Shown here in pieces: positions 8,140-16,901 of a DNA stretch of 64,000 nucleotides. The notes under the pieces are model-generated. The model had not been told where the DNA came from and searched no databases. It worked only from the letters and a program-made list of their open reading frames with translations. Origin of the DNA: Streptomyces actinomycinicus (GTDB lineage Bacteria; Actinomycetota; Actinomycetes; Streptomycetales; Streptomycetaceae); the NCBI RefSeq assembly GCF_016741775.1, contig NZ_JAERRK010000013.1:124001-188000 (forward strand). The letters are read 5' to 3'. The translations under genes and the position numbers were made by a program. Each line of letters opens with the position of its first letter. Position 1 is the first letter of the stretch.

Positions 8140-8718
8140 ATGCGACGAGCGATGCGATCGGCGACCGTGTGGACGGCCCTGCTGCTGGCTGCGACGGTGC
8201 CGGCCCTCACGCCTCCGGCCCGGGCGGACCCCCCGCTCCCGGCACCTGCGGCACCCACGGCACCCCCCGGCGGCCCGGTACCGCCTCTCGCCCGCACGTG
8301 GCCGGTCGGCGCCCGCCCACCGGTGCTGCGGGGCTGGCAGCCACCGCAGACGGCGTACGGCCCGGGCCACCGTGGGGTGGATCTGGCGGCCCCGGCCGGC
8401 TCTCCGGTTCGGGCGGTGGCCCCGGGCCGGGTGCTGTTCGCGGGCCGGGTGGCCGGACGGGGTGTGGTGTCGGTGGCGCTGACGGACACGGACCTGCGCA
8501 CGACGTACGAGCCGGTACGCCCCTCCGTGGAGCGGGGCGCGCGCGTGGCAGCGGGCGAGGTGGTCGGCGTGTCGGAGCCGAGCGGGTCGCACTGCGCACC
8601 GACGACGTGCGTGCACTGGGGCCTGCTCAGAGGCGAGGCCTATCTGGACCCGCTCTCCCTGCTCCCGCCGTGGCTGCTGGGCCGGGCACCGTCGAGACTG
8701 CTGCCGCTCACGCCCTAG
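8140..8718 (+). CDS. secreted M23-family peptidase
   Basis: A 192-residue exported protein with signal peptide MRRAMRSATVWTALLLAATV cleaved near ARA-DPP, then a Pro-rich linker. The LytM/M23 fold is seen in GHRGVDLAAPAGSPV (Zn ligands His and Asp in HxxxD) and CVHWGLLRGEAYLDP. The usual HxH reads CVH, so one catalytic or ligand His is replaced by Cys. A second Cys lies seven residues earlier (HCAPTTC), possibly a disulfide. The start at 8140 is chosen for the signal peptide; an in-frame GTG lies at 8089. The product is likely a cell-wall binder or hydrolase. It sits divergently from rpsB. Confidence 0.85.
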   Translation: MRRAMRSATVWTALLLAATVPALTPPARADPPLPAPAAPTAPPGGPVPPLARTWPVGARPPVLRGWQPPQTAYGPGHRGVDLAAPAGSPVRAVAPGRVLFAGRVAGRGVVSVALTDTDLRTTYEPVRPSVERGARVAAGEVVGVSEPSGSHCAPTTCVHWGLLRGEAYLDPLSLLPPWLLGRAPSRLLPLTP

Positions 8719-8764
8719 CCGTGGGCCGCCCGCGGCCGGCCGCGCCGCTGTTCTCGCCGCTTCG

Positions 8765-8879
8765 GGGGCGGGGAGGCGGGCCGCCGGTCGCTCGCGGGCG
8801 GGGAGGCGGGCCGACGGTCGCTGGGGCGGGGAGGCGGGCCGACGGTCGCTCGGGCGGGGAGGCGGGCCGACGGTCGCTC
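8765..8879. repeat. 28-30 bp tandem repeat, four copies, at a stop codon
   Basis: Four imperfect copies of a 28-30 bp unit (core CGGGGAGGCGGGCC then GACGGTCGCT) fill the gap between the M23 gene and the TetR gene. The last copy contains the TetR stop codon, so the array is the 3' end of that gene amplified downstream. No terminator other than this GC-rich array is visible here. Confidence 0.85.
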
Positions 8880-9459
8880 AGCCCTGGACGCCCCGCAGGG
8901 CCATGGCCACCGCGGCGTCCGTCACCACGGAGGGGTCCTCCGCCGCACCCAGCTCGATCCGGCGCACCGCCGCGTCCACGACCCCCTGCAGCAGCATCGC
9001 CGCCAGCCTGGGCTGCTCGTGCCCCAGCTGCCCCAGCGCCTCCACGATCATCGCGACCAGGCCCCCGTGGGCGGCCCGGATCTTGTCCCGGGCACCGGCG
9101 TCCAGCTCGCTGGCGGAGATGGCCACGACCGCCCGGTGCCGCCGGTCCCCGACCAGGGACAGCTGCTGCCGGACGTACGCCTCGACCTTGCCCTCGGCCG
9201 ATTCGGCGCGCTCCATGGCCGCCGCGACCTCCGCCGCCCACACCGGGAAGTCGACCTCGCACAGCTCCTCGACGACTGCCGCGCGGGACCGGAAGTACTC
9301 GTACACGGACGACCGCGCCAGCCCCGTCCGCTCGGCCAGCGCGGGGAACGTCAGCGCCTCCGTACCGCCCTCGGACAACAAGGAGCGAGCCGCGTCCAGC
9401 AGGGCGGCTCGCTGCATCGACCGGTGCTCGGCCACGGAGGCCGCTCGAATCCTTGGCAC
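8878..9459 (-). CDS. TetR/AcrR family transcriptional regulator
   Basis: A 193-residue regulator. The N-terminal helix-turn-helix is at about residues 15-60, ALLDAARSLLSEGG then FPALAERTGLARSSVYEYF. It is followed by a helical ligand/dimer domain of about 130 residues. The start is uncertain: GTG at 9459 (MPRIRAASVAEHR) is preferred, with another GTG at 9468. The gene begins 41 bp downstream of the whiG stop, so cotranscription with whiG is possible. The ligand is unknown. Confidence 0.88.
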   Translation of the reverse strand: MPRIRAASVAEHRSMQRAALLDAARSLLSEGGTEALTFPALAERTGLARSSVYEYFRSRAAVVEELCEVDFPVWAAEVAAAMERAESAEGKVEAYVRQQLSLVGDRRHRAVVAISASELDAGARDKIRAAHGGLVAMIVEALGQLGHEQPRLAAMLLQGVVDAAVRRIELGAAEDPSVVTDAAVAMALRGVQG

Positions 9460-9499
9460 GTCGACCACTTTACGGACACCCCACCCCGGAAGGGAGGAC

Positions 9500-10342
9500 T
9501 CAGCGCCCGAAGCTCGCCAGCTTGGCACGCAGCTGCAGCACCGACTTGGTGTGGATCTGGCTGACCCTGCTCTCGGTGACGCCGAGCACGTTGCCGATCT
9601 CGGCGAGGGTGAGCCCCTCGTAGTAGTACAGGGTGACCACGGTCTTCTCCCGCTCGGGCAGCGTGTTGATCGCCCGCGCCAGGAACCGCCGCAGCTCGCG
9701 GTCCTCGGCCACCTCCACCGGGTTGTCGGCGGCGGTGTCCTCCAGGGTGTCCATCAGGCTGAGCCGGTCCCCGCCCTCGCCGCCGACGTGCAGCAGCTCC
9801 TCCAGGGCGACCACGTTGGCCAGCGACAACTGGCTGAAAACGGCGTGGAGTTCGTCGACCTCCATGCCCAGCTCGACGGCGACCTCGCCCTCCGTCGGCG
9901 TGCGCCGCAGCCGCGCCTCCAGGGTGGCGTAGGCCCGCTCGACGTTGCGCGCCTTCTGCCGGACCGAGCGGGGGATCCAGTCCAGCGCCCGCAGCTCGTC
10001 GATCATGGCGCCGCGGATCCGGGTGATCGCGTACGTCTCGAACTTGATCTCCCGGTCGATGTCGAACTTCTCGATCGCGTCGATCAGCCCGAACACCCCG
10101 GAGGACACGAAGTCGGCCTGCTCCACGTTGGGGGGCAGCCCGACGCTCACCCGGCCCGCCACGTACTTGACCAGCGGCGAGTAGTGCAGGATCAGCTGCT
10201 CCCGCAACCGGTCGTCCCCCGTCGCCTTGTACGACCGCCACAACTCGTCGAGCGTCGAGGGAGCGGGCGGCCGCACGCTGCCACCGTCGCGGGCGGCTGG
10301 GGGGATCGCCGCCCGGTCGGACCCGGAGGTGTGCTGGGGCAT
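9500..10342 (-). CDS. whiG: RNA polymerase sigma factor WhiG (sporulation, FliA type)
   Basis: A 280-residue sigma factor matching WhiG in length and sequence, which in Streptomyces commits aerial hyphae to sporulation. Region 2 shows LILHYSPLVKYVAGRV and FDIDREIKFETYAITRIRGA. Region 3 has IPRSVRQKARNVE. Region 4 ends with EREKTVVTLYYYEGLTLAEI and GVTESRVSQIHTKSV. The start MPQHTSGSDRAAIPP follows an AAGG site. Upstream is a 322-bp gap with 10-bp-phased GAAGTG repeats. In the genus its activity is held by an anti-sigma system involving cyclic-di-GMP; no anti-sigma gene lies in this window. Confidence 0.97.
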   Translation of the reverse strand: MPQHTSGSDRAAIPPAARDGGSVRPPAPSTLDELWRSYKATGDDRLREQLILHYSPLVKYVAGRVSVGLPPNVEQADFVSSGVFGLIDAIEKFDIDREIKFETYAITRIRGAMIDELRALDWIPRSVRQKARNVERAYATLEARLRRTPTEGEVAVELGMEVDELHAVFSQLSLANVVALEELLHVGGEGGDRLSLMDTLEDTAADNPVEVAEDRELRRFLARAINTLPEREKTVVTLYYYEGLTLAEIGNVLGVTESRVSQIHTKSVLQLRAKLASFGR

Positions 10343-10367
10343 TCGTCGCCTTGTGCCGTTCTGCCGT

Positions 10368-10393
10368 GAAGTGCCGAGAAGTGCTGTGAAGTG
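10368..10393. promoter_or_regulatory. three GAAGTG hexamers phased at 10 bp in the whiG leader
   Basis: GAAGTG occurs at 10368, 10378 and 10388, exactly ten bases apart, 26-51 bp upstream of the whiG start. The rest of the 322-bp whiG-dprA gap (10343-10664) shows no gene or strong inverted repeat. Helical phasing would suit cooperative protein binding, but the repeats may be chance or slippage. Confidence 0.35.
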
Positions 10394-10664
10394 AGGCGGG
10401 TGGGAGATCGTGGGGTGATGTGGGCTGCCTGGGTGAGGTGTCGGTCTGATGCCGGGTTGGCGCGTTCTGCGCCGTCGCCTTCGTGAGCGTAGCGTGACTG
10501 AGGTGTCGCGGTGTGCGAACAGCGAGGCACCACCCCTGCGCGGGGCGCTCGCTCCCGGCGCGCGACGACGGGCCGCAGCTCGCTCTGCGTGACCGGCCGG
10601 AGGCGCCAACTCCGGGAAACACCAAGGGCGTCGGGCGTTCCCCCGGACGGCCGAACCGGCTCGA

Positions 10665-11867
10665 TCAGCACGGACCGTGACCACTCCGGACCGAGATCAT
10701 CGCCTGGCGTGTCAACTTCCAGCCGTCGCCGTGTCGTTCGACGTAACCAAGTGCTCGGAGTTCGTACAGTTTCGCGATCGCCTCGTCCTGCGTGGTCCGC
10801 GCGCCGAGCGCGATCTCCCCGGCGGGGGCCGCGCGGTCGGCGGGCAGGGCGGCCAGCACGCCGGCGGCGGCCGGTTCCAGCAGGTCACGCGGGAGGACCG
10901 GGCCCCGCCGGGCCGGGGCCAGCTCTCCCATGCCGCCCACGAGTTCGACGACCTCGGCGGCGTCGGTGACCAGGGCCGCCTCGCCACGCAGCAGCTCGTG
11001 CACTCCGGCGGAGAGGGCGCTGGTGGCCGGGCCGGGGACACCCATGGTGAACCGGCCCAGGTGCTGTGCCGACCGTGCGGTGGCCAGCGAGCCGCTGCGG
11101 CGGGCGGCCTCCACGACGACGGTGCCCCTGGTCAGGGCGGCGATCACCCGGTTGCGCCGGATGAACCGGCTGGGGGTCGGGTGATCCCCGGGCGGCAGTT
11201 CGCCGACGACGAGTCCCTGCTCCGCGATGCGGGCGATGAGCGCGGTGTGGCCGCGGGGGTAGGGCCGGTCGACGCCGCAGGCCAGGACGGCGACGGTGGC
11301 ACCGTGGGCGGCGAGGGCGCCGCGGTGGGCGGCGCCGTCGATGCCGTAGGCACCGCCCGAGACCACCACCCAGCCGCGTTCGGCGAGGTCGGAGGCGAGG
11401 GTCGCGGCCATGTGGGTGCCGTACTCGGTGCAGGCCCGGGCGCCCACGACGGCGACCGAGCGCAGCGCCCACATCCGCAGGCTCGGCCTGCCCCGCACCC
11501 ACAGTCCGAGGGGCCGGGCGTCCCCGAGGTCGTCGAGCTGGCCCGGCCACTCGGCGTCCCCCGGAGGCACGAACCGCGCCCCCCCGGCCCGGGCCACGTC
11601 GAGATCCCGCTCCGGCTCGGCCTGCCGGGCCCTGGCGACGAGTCCCGCCCAGCGGGTCCCGCTCACCCCGGGCAACGCCTTTCCCCCGCACCGCAGCCAC
11701 CGCACCACCTCCCCCACCCCGAACTCCCGGACCCACCGCCCCGCGGTCTCGTCCCCCGGCTCGGTGACCCGGGCCAGAAAGACACGACCGAGCAGTTCGT
11801 CGTCCGGTCCGCCGCCCGGGGCGGACCCGGGTTCCGGGCGGCCCGTCCGTGGCGCGCCGCCCCTCAC
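10665..11867 (-). CDS. dprA: DNA-processing protein DprA
   Basis: A 400-residue DprA/Smf protein, which loads RecA on incoming single-stranded DNA in competent bacteria; its role in Streptomyces is unclear. The Rossmann-like core contains SVAVVGARACTEYG, WVVVSGGAYGIDGAAHRGAL and SRFIRRNRVIAALT, and a winged-helix tail ends the protein. The GTG at 11867 overlaps the comM stop (GTGA), so translation is coupled. The frame is open far upstream over comM, but that is antisense-free read-through without homology. The first ~25 residues are low complexity. Confidence 0.93.
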   Translation of the reverse strand: MRGGAPRTGRPEPGSAPGGGPDDELLGRVFLARVTEPGDETAGRWVREFGVGEVVRWLRCGGKALPGVSGTRWAGLVARARQAEPERDLDVARAGGARFVPPGDAEWPGQLDDLGDARPLGLWVRGRPSLRMWALRSVAVVGARACTEYGTHMAATLASDLAERGWVVVSGGAYGIDGAAHRGALAAHGATVAVLACGVDRPYPRGHTALIARIAEQGLVVGELPPGDHPTPSRFIRRNRVIAALTRGTVVVEAARRSGSLATARSAQHLGRFTMGVPGPATSALSAGVHELLRGEAALVTDAAEVVELVGGMGELAPARRGPVLPRDLLEPAAAGVLAALPADRAAPAGEIALGARTTQDEAIAKLYELRALGYVERHGDGWKLTRQAMISVRSGHGPC

Positions 11868-13474
11868 CTGCCGATGCCTTCCAGGACCGCACCGCGGCGG
11901 ACGCCGGTGCGCAGCTCCAGTGCCCAGTTCACGTCGTTGGCCGAGGGCCGGTCGCGGCCGCCCAGGTCGGCGAGCGTCCAGGCGACCCGCAGGACGCGGT
12001 CGAGGCCACGGGCGGTGAGCAGGCCCCGGTCCAGGTCCTCCTCGGCCTTCCCGAGAGCCCCGGGCTGTACGTGCCAGCGGGTGCGCAGTTCGTGCCCGGG
12101 CACTTCGCTGTTGGTGCGCCAGGGCAGTCCCTCGAAGCGCCGGGCGGCCCGCTCCCGGGCGAGCCTGACCCGGTCGGCCACGACGGCCGTCGGCTCGGCG
12201 CCGGTGTGCATCCGGAGCAGTTCGGCCCGCGCGACCGGCTCCACGGTGACCCGCAGGTCCACCCGGTCCATCAGGGGGCCGGAGAGCCGGGCCCGGTAGC
12301 GCTTGATCGAGGAGGGCCGGCACTCGCAGACGTCGTCGCCGCGTCCGTGCCGGCCGCACGGGCACGGGTTCGCGGCCAGGACCATCAGGAACTTGGCCGG
12401 CATCCGCAGCATCCCCGCCGCCCGGGCGATCACGACGTGGCCCGATTCCAGGGGCTGGCGCAGGGCGTCGAGGACGCTGCTGTGGAACTCGGCGGCCTCG
12501 TCCAGGAAGAGCACCCCGTGGTGGGCCAGGGACACCGCGCCGGGCCGGGGCAGGCCGTTCCCGCCGCCGACGAGGGAGGCCATCGTGGCGGAGTGGTGGG
12601 GTGCGCAGTACGGCGGCCGGTCGACCAGCGGGTGGCCCGGCGGGAGCAGGCCGGCCACCGAGTGGACGGCGGTGACCTCCAGGGACTCGGCCCGGTGCAG
12701 CTCGGGCAGCAGCCCGGGCAGGCGTTCGGCGAGCATCGTCTTGCCGGCGCCTGGCGGCCCCTTGAAGAAGACGTGGTGGCGGCCGGCCGCGGCGACCTCC
12801 AGCGCCGCACGCGCCGTGTGCTGGCCCGCGACATCGGCCAGGTCGGGGGCGCCCGCCCCGACGGCGGTTCCCGTGCCGAGCCCTGTCCCGGGCAGGGCCA
12901 GCCCGGCGAGGAAGGGGTCGGGGCGGATGTCTCCGGGCACGGGCTCCTCGTCGGGTACCGGTTCGTCGGTGAGGACGGCGATCAGCTGGCGCAGGCTCCG
13001 TACCCCGAGCACGGACACGCCCGGCACCAGGGAGGCCTCGGGCACCGCGCACTCGGGTACGACCACCTGCTCGTATCCCGCGTCCGCCGCGGCGAGGACC
13101 GCCGGCAGGATGCCCCGGACCGGCCGCACCCGGCCGTCCAGGGCCAGCTCGCCGATCATGACGATGTCGGCGAGCACGCGGGGATCGATCCGCTCGGCCG
13201 CACCGAGGACGGCGGCGGCGACCGCGAGATCGAAGCCGCTGCCGCTCTTGGGGACGGACGCCGGGCTGAGGCCCACGGTGAGCTTCTTGGACGGCCAGGC
13301 CGCTCCCGAGTTGACCACCGCGGCACGCACCCGGTCACGGCTCTCGGTCAGGCTCTTGTCCGGGAGGCCGACCAGGGTGAAGGCGGCGACGCCGGGTTCG
13401 AGGTCGGCCTGGACCTCGACGACGACGCCTTCGACGCCGACCAGGGCGACCGAGCACGTACGGGCGAACCCCAT
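11864..13474 (-). CDS. ComM/YifB family Mg-chelatase-like AAA+ ATPase
   Basis: A 536-residue protein. The N-terminal ChlI-like Lon-S5 domain runs from MGFARTCSVALVGVEG through VGLPDKSLTESRDRV to GLSPASVPKSGSGFDL. The AAA+ domain follows with Walker A GPPGAGKTMLAERLPG near 260 and Walker B GVLFLDEAAEF, then a Cys-containing insertion (NPCPCGRHG, DVCEC) and a C-terminal Mg-chelatase domain. ComM homologues are branch-migration helicases for integrating DNA in transformation. It lies between yraN and dprA, an order conserved in actinobacteria; its start follows the yraN stop directly. Confidence 0.94.
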   Translation of the reverse strand: MGFARTCSVALVGVEGVVVEVQADLEPGVAAFTLVGLPDKSLTESRDRVRAAVVNSGAAWPSKKLTVGLSPASVPKSGSGFDLAVAAAVLGAAERIDPRVLADIVMIGELALDGRVRPVRGILPAVLAAADAGYEQVVVPECAVPEASLVPGVSVLGVRSLRQLIAVLTDEPVPDEEPVPGDIRPDPFLAGLALPGTGLGTGTAVGAGAPDLADVAGQHTARAALEVAAAGRHHVFFKGPPGAGKTMLAERLPGLLPELHRAESLEVTAVHSVAGLLPPGHPLVDRPPYCAPHHSATMASLVGGGNGLPRPGAVSLAHHGVLFLDEAAEFHSSVLDALRQPLESGHVVIARAAGMLRMPAKFLMVLAANPCPCGRHGRGDDVCECRPSSIKRYRARLSGPLMDRVDLRVTVEPVARAELLRMHTGAEPTAVVADRVRLARERAARRFEGLPWRTNSEVPGHELRTRWHVQPGALGKAEEDLDRGLLTARGLDRVLRVAWTLADLGGRDRPSANDVNWALELRTGVRRGAVLEGIGR

Positions 13475-13837
13475 TCAGGCCACCCCCCGCGCATGCTCGA
13501 CGGACGGCGCTCCGCGGCTGGGCAGCAGGACGCCGACCAGGTCGATGCGGACGCCGCCCGGCGGTGCTCCGCCGTGGGCCTGGATCCAGTCTTCGGCGAG
13601 GGCGCGCAGCCTGGCGGCCTTCTCGGGGGTCACCGCGGCCATCGGGTGCTCGTAGTCCCCGCCCCTGCGGGTCTTCACCTCGCAGACGACGAGCGCGTCT
13701 CCGTCGCGCGCCACGATGTCGATCTCGCCGGACCGTCCACAGCGCCAGTTGCGCTGCAGGATCGTCATGCCGGCCTCGGCGAGCCGCCGGGCGGCCAGGT
13801 CCTCGCCGTATTTGCCGATCGCTTCCCGTGCGTTCAT
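13475..13837 (-). CDS. YraN/UPF0102 family putative endonuclease
   Basis: A 120-residue protein starting MNAREAIGKYGEDLAARRL. The PD-(D/E)XK nuclease-like core is visible as GEIDIVARDGDALVVCEVKT, giving E, D and ExK in the right spacing. Biochemical function in this family is unsettled. A GTG ten codons upstream is a possible alternative start, but the ATG matches the family. It forms a tight yraN-comM-dprA cluster. The ~125 bp upstream hold only a small CCCGG/CCGGG hairpin. Confidence 0.9.
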   Translation of the reverse strand: MNAREAIGKYGEDLAARRLAEAGMTILQRNWRCGRSGEIDIVARDGDALVVCEVKTRRGGDYEHPMAAVTPEKAARLRALAEDWIQAHGGAPPGGVRIDLVGVLLPSRGAPSVEHARGVA

Positions 13838-13961
13838 GTCGGCACCACCTCCGGCGCCAACCGTCACGCATCCCGTCCCCCCAAGTTGATCTTGGTGGAC
13901 TACTCGGCGGTTGTGGAAAACCCGGTCACCCGGGAGCGGCGCTTCACGAAAGCCCGGGCCG

Positions 13962-14270
13962 TCAGCCGCCCGGCAGCTCCAGGTCGCTCTTGTTCAGCTC
14001 TTCAATATTCACGTCCTTGAACGTGAGCACGCGAACCTGCTTGACGAACCGCGCCGGTCGGTACATGTCCCAGACCCAGGCGTCGGCCATACTGACCTCG
14101 AAAAACACCTCACCCTGGACCGAGTGCACCTGCATCTCGTAATCGTTGGTGAGGTAGAAGCGCCGCTCGGTCTCGATCACGTATTTGAACAGACCGACGA
14201 CATCTCGGTACTCCCGGTAGAGCTTCAGCTCCATCTCGGTCTCGTACTTCTCGAGGTCCTCGGCGCTCAT
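13962..14270 (-). CDS. DUF2469 family protein
   Basis: A 102-residue acidic protein, MSAEDLEKYETEMELKLYRE, with conserved aromatic stretches VIETERRFYLTNDYEM and ADAWVWDMYRPARF. This small family is widespread in actinobacteria beside yraN and comM; its function is unknown. There is no signal peptide or membrane segment. The full length is typical and codon use matches the neighbours. Confidence 0.92.
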   Translation of the reverse strand: MSAEDLEKYETEMELKLYREYRDVVGLFKYVIETERRFYLTNDYEMQVHSVQGEVFFEVSMADAWVWDMYRPARFVKQVRVLTFKDVNIEELNKSDLELPGG

Positions 14271-14326
14271 GGCATGTTCCCCTTCAGCCGTGCGATCCCA
14301 CCATTGTGCGCCAGTCCGGGGATCCC

Positions 14327-14941
14327 TCAGACGATTTCCGTTTCGAGGGTCACGGGGCTGGCCGGGGGACCTTCGACGAGCAGCGTGCGCAGCAGCTCGG
14401 CGAGTCTGGTCGGATACACCGTCTCATGTGCCCGGGTCAGTTCCTGACACGTCCACCAGCGTGCTCCGGCGACACTGCGCCGCTCCAGCTCCGTCAGCCC
14501 CGCCGGCGCGGTGGCCGTCTGGGCCGTACGGGCCAGGTAGTACCACTCGTCCTGGTCCCAGCGGCGGCCCGCGAACGGGAACGAGCAGCGGCGCCGCCAC
14601 AGCACCGGACCGAGAACGACGTCGGTGATGCCGGTCTCCTCCACGAGTTCCCGCAGCGCGGTCTCCTCGCGCGTCTCGGTGCCCTCGACCCCGCCGCCGG
14701 GCGTGAACCACCAGTCGTCGGCCGGATCGTCGGGCTCATGGCCGTGCAGCAGCAGGATGCGGTCCTGGGGATCGAGGAGCACCACCCGGGCCACCTTCCG
14801 CAGCCCGCTCCCGCCCTCGTGCGCCTCGCCGCCCGTACACGGAGCGGCACAGGCCTCCCCGGCCGGCCGCGAGGCCTCGTGCGCCTCCTCCGCCGGCCGC
14901 CTGGTCTCAGCGGGCACCGGCCGCCTCCGGCCGCGTCCCAC
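14327..14941 (-). CDS. NUDIX hydrolase
   Basis: A 204-residue protein with a perfect Nudix box near residues 84-106: GGGVEGTETREETAL followed by RELVEETGI. The box coordinates Mg2+ for nucleoside-diphosphate-X cleavage. The first ~45 residues are Glu/Ala/Arg-rich low complexity and overlap the last 35 bases of sipZ, so the true start may be nearer LRKVARVVLL. It lies directly downstream of the signal peptidase cluster; I recall a mutT-like gene in this place in S. lividans. The substrate cannot be told. Confidence 0.88.
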   Translation of the reverse strand: MGRGRRRPVPAETRRPAEEAHEASRPAGEACAAPCTGGEAHEGGSGLRKVARVVLLDPQDRILLLHGHEPDDPADDWWFTPGGGVEGTETREETALRELVEETGITDVVLGPVLWRRRCSFPFAGRRWDQDEWYYLARTAQTATAPAGLTELERRSVAGARWWTCQELTRAHETVYPTRLAELLRTLLVEGPPASPVTLETEIV

Positions 14942-15692
14942 GGGCGCGGGAGCCGCTCATCCGTGCCGCGACCGGACCGTAGGCCCCGCCGCCCAGGACC
15001 AGGACGGCGCCGGCGACGACCAGCAGTTCGATCGTGCGCAACGGGCCGGGCCGGGAGAGCGCGCCGAGCGTCTCGAAACCGGAGGGGCGCTGGAGCATGC
15101 CGTTCCACGGCCAGACGACGGCGTCCACGCGGGCGGAGACGGCCCTTCGCGAGACGGTGCCCTGTGCGGTGTCCGTGAGGTGGGCGGTGGAGTCCAGGGA
15201 GCCCTGGCGTTCGTCACCGAGGAGGAACAGCCGGCCTTCGGGCACGGTCACCTTCGGGAAGTTCTTGATCTCGGCGAGGCTGCCCTTGGGCAGGTAGGGC
15301 TCATCGATCTCCTTGCCGTTGACGGTCAGTCTGCCGTCGGTGCAGCAGGAGACGGTGTCGCCGCCGACGGCGACCACCCGCTTGACGACCTTGGCGCCGG
15401 TGACCCAGCTCTTGTCCTCGAAGACCACGACGTCGCCGCGGCGCACCTCGTCGCCGTCGACGCGCTGGGCGAGCACCCGGTCGCCGGCGTCGATGGTGGG
15501 GGTCATGGAGCTGGTGGGCACGGTGTACGGCCGGTAGACCAGGGCTCCCCAGGCGAATCCGCCGAGGAACAGCACCAGGCCCAGCGCCACGGCCACCCCG
15601 GACAGCCGCTGGCCGATCCGGCCGCCGCCAACCCGTTCCGTACCGGTGCCGCCGCCCTGCGGGGCCGTACGCGTCATGCTCTCGCCACCCAT
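14907..15692 (-). CDS. sipZ: type I signal peptidase (SipZ-like)
   Basis: A 261-residue Ser-Lys membrane protease that removes Sec/Tat signal peptides outside the membrane. An N-terminal membrane segment (VALGLVLFLGGFAWGALVY) precedes the catalytic Ser in TVPTSSMTPTID and the catalytic Lys in VVKRVVAVGGDTV. The GDERQGSLDS box follows. A second hydrophobic segment near the C-terminus (LLVVAGAVLVLGGGA) gives a two-anchor topology. The start at 15692 (MGGESMTRT) is one of two close ATGs. It is the last of four paralogues, sipW-X-Y-Z. Confidence 0.92.
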   Translation of the reverse strand: MGGESMTRTAPQGGGTGTERVGGGRIGQRLSGVAVALGLVLFLGGFAWGALVYRPYTVPTSSMTPTIDAGDRVLAQRVDGDEVRRGDVVVFEDKSWVTGAKVVKRVVAVGGDTVSCCTDGRLTVNGKEIDEPYLPKGSLAEIKNFPKVTVPEGRLFLLGDERQGSLDSTAHLTDTAQGTVSRRAVSARVDAVVWPWNGMLQRPSGFETLGALSRPGPLRTIELLVVAGAVLVLGGGAYGPVAARMSGSRARGTRPEAAGAR

Positions 15693-15817
15693 GGATCCGC
15701 ACCCTACCCGGCGGTACCGACCAGGGGCAGCCCCCTCTTTTCCCGGCCGGGGCCCTGGGCACCGGTTCCGGTTTCCCCGGCTCCGGTCCCTGGGCACCGG
15801 CCGGCGTCGGCCGCCAC

Positions 15818-15922
15818 CTGCCCGGCGGGGGTCTTCCGTGCGGTCCGCTCCGGAGCCGCCCGGCGGGCGTTTTCCCTGCGGCCGGCTTCAGCGCTGCCCG
15901 GCGGGGGTCTTCCGTGCGGTCC
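15818..15922. repeat. 29-bp direct repeat spanning the sipY 3' end
   Basis: An identical 29-bp segment (core CCCGGCGGGGGTCTTCCGTG) occurs at 15818-15846 and 15894-15922. The second copy codes for the last residues of SipY and ends six bases before its stop; the first lies in the 3' untranslated region. A third diverged copy lies between them. It looks like duplication of a gene end. Confidence 0.9.
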
Positions 15923-16901
15923 TGGACTCCGGCCGGTCCTTGCGGCCGCGTCGCCACACCACCACGGGCAGCACCGCGGCGACGGCCAGGCCCTGCGGGG
16001 CCACCGTCAGGGACGCGCCGGCCGAGGACTGCTGGTCGAGGCCGGGCTGGTCGAAGGTGTCCGGGACCGGGAGGGTGCCCCAGCGGTTGATCGGCCAGGC
16101 CTTGACGATCGCCCGGCCGACGACCTCGTCGACGGGGACCATTCCGCGGTGCTTGTCGGACTGGTTGTAGCGGGAGTCCCGGGAGTTCTGCCGGTGGTCG
16201 CCCATGACCCAGATGTAGCCCTCGGGGACCTTCACCTTGAACTGGCCGCCCTGCTTGTCCACCGTGCACGGCGTGTTGCCGGGGTAGATGTAGGGCTCGT
16301 TCAGCGCCTTGCCGTTGACCCGCAGCGGTCCGCTGCCCTTGCACTCGACCGTGTCACCGCCGACCCCGATCACGCGCTTGATGAGGTCCTTCTCGTCCGC
16401 GGACGGCATCAGGCCGATCTTGCTGAGGACCTTCTGGGCCAGGTTCGGCGTCGGCGTGGGTTCGCCCGCGAGCCAGCTGTCCGGGTCGTGGAAGACGACG
16501 ACCTCGCCGCGCTCGGGCTCGGAGCCGAACCACGGGGTGAGCTTGTCCACCAGGACGCGGTCGCCCTGCTGCAGGGTGTTCTGCATCGAGTCGGACGGGA
16601 TGGAGAACGCCTGCACCAGGAACGTCTTGATCAGCAGCGCCAGGACCAGCGCGATACCGATCAGGATCGGCAGTTCCTTCCAGAAGGAGCGCTGCTTCTT
16701 CGGCCGCTGCCCGGCCTCGTCCGGGTCCGTGTCCTCGGCGCGCGGCCGCTGCCCGTCCGCGGGCGTGCCGTCGTCGCCGGCCGCCGCGTCATTCCCGGAG
16801 GTCATGGCGCTGTCCGAGGCGGGCACGGGCGGCTCCACGGGGTGCCCGCGGTGCTCCTCGCCGTCGTGTCCCGACCGTGCGCCAACCGCCACATCCCCCA
16901 C
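15888..16901 (-). CDS. sipY: type I signal peptidase (SipY-like)
   Basis: A 337-residue signal peptidase. The GTG at 16901 is fixed by GAGGAG five bases upstream. A charged ~70-residue cytoplasmic region precedes the membrane helix ELPILIGIALVLALLIKTF. Catalytic Ser is in SIPSDSMQNTLQ and catalytic Lys in DLIKRVIGVGGDTVE, followed by the MGDHRQNSRDSR box. A weak second hydrophobic segment (LAVAAVLPVVVW) lies before a basic tail. SipY is reported as the major enzyme in S. lividans. Its 5' end overlaps sipX by 113 bases. Confidence 0.92.
   Translation of the reverse strand: MGDVAVGARSGHDGEEHRGHPVEPPVPASDSAMTSGNDAAAGDDGTPADGQRPRAEDTDPDEAGQRPKKQRSFWKELPILIGIALVLALLIKTFLVQAFSIPSDSMQNTLQQGDRVLVDKLTPWFGSEPERGEVVVFHDPDSWLAGEPTPTPNLAQKVLSKIGLMPSADEKDLIKRVIGVGGDTVECKGSGPLRVNGKALNEPYIYPGNTPCTVDKQGGQFKVKVPEGYIWVMGDHRQNSRDSRYNQSDKHRGMVPVDEVVGRAIVKAWPINRWGTLPVPDTFDQPGLDQQSSAGASLTVAPQGLAVAAVLPVVVWRRGRKDRPESRTARKTPAGQR

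Noticed and set aside
11849..14020. Long plus-strand open frame antisense to comM and yraN
   Set aside because: Low-complexity product with no start signal, opposite to conserved genes.
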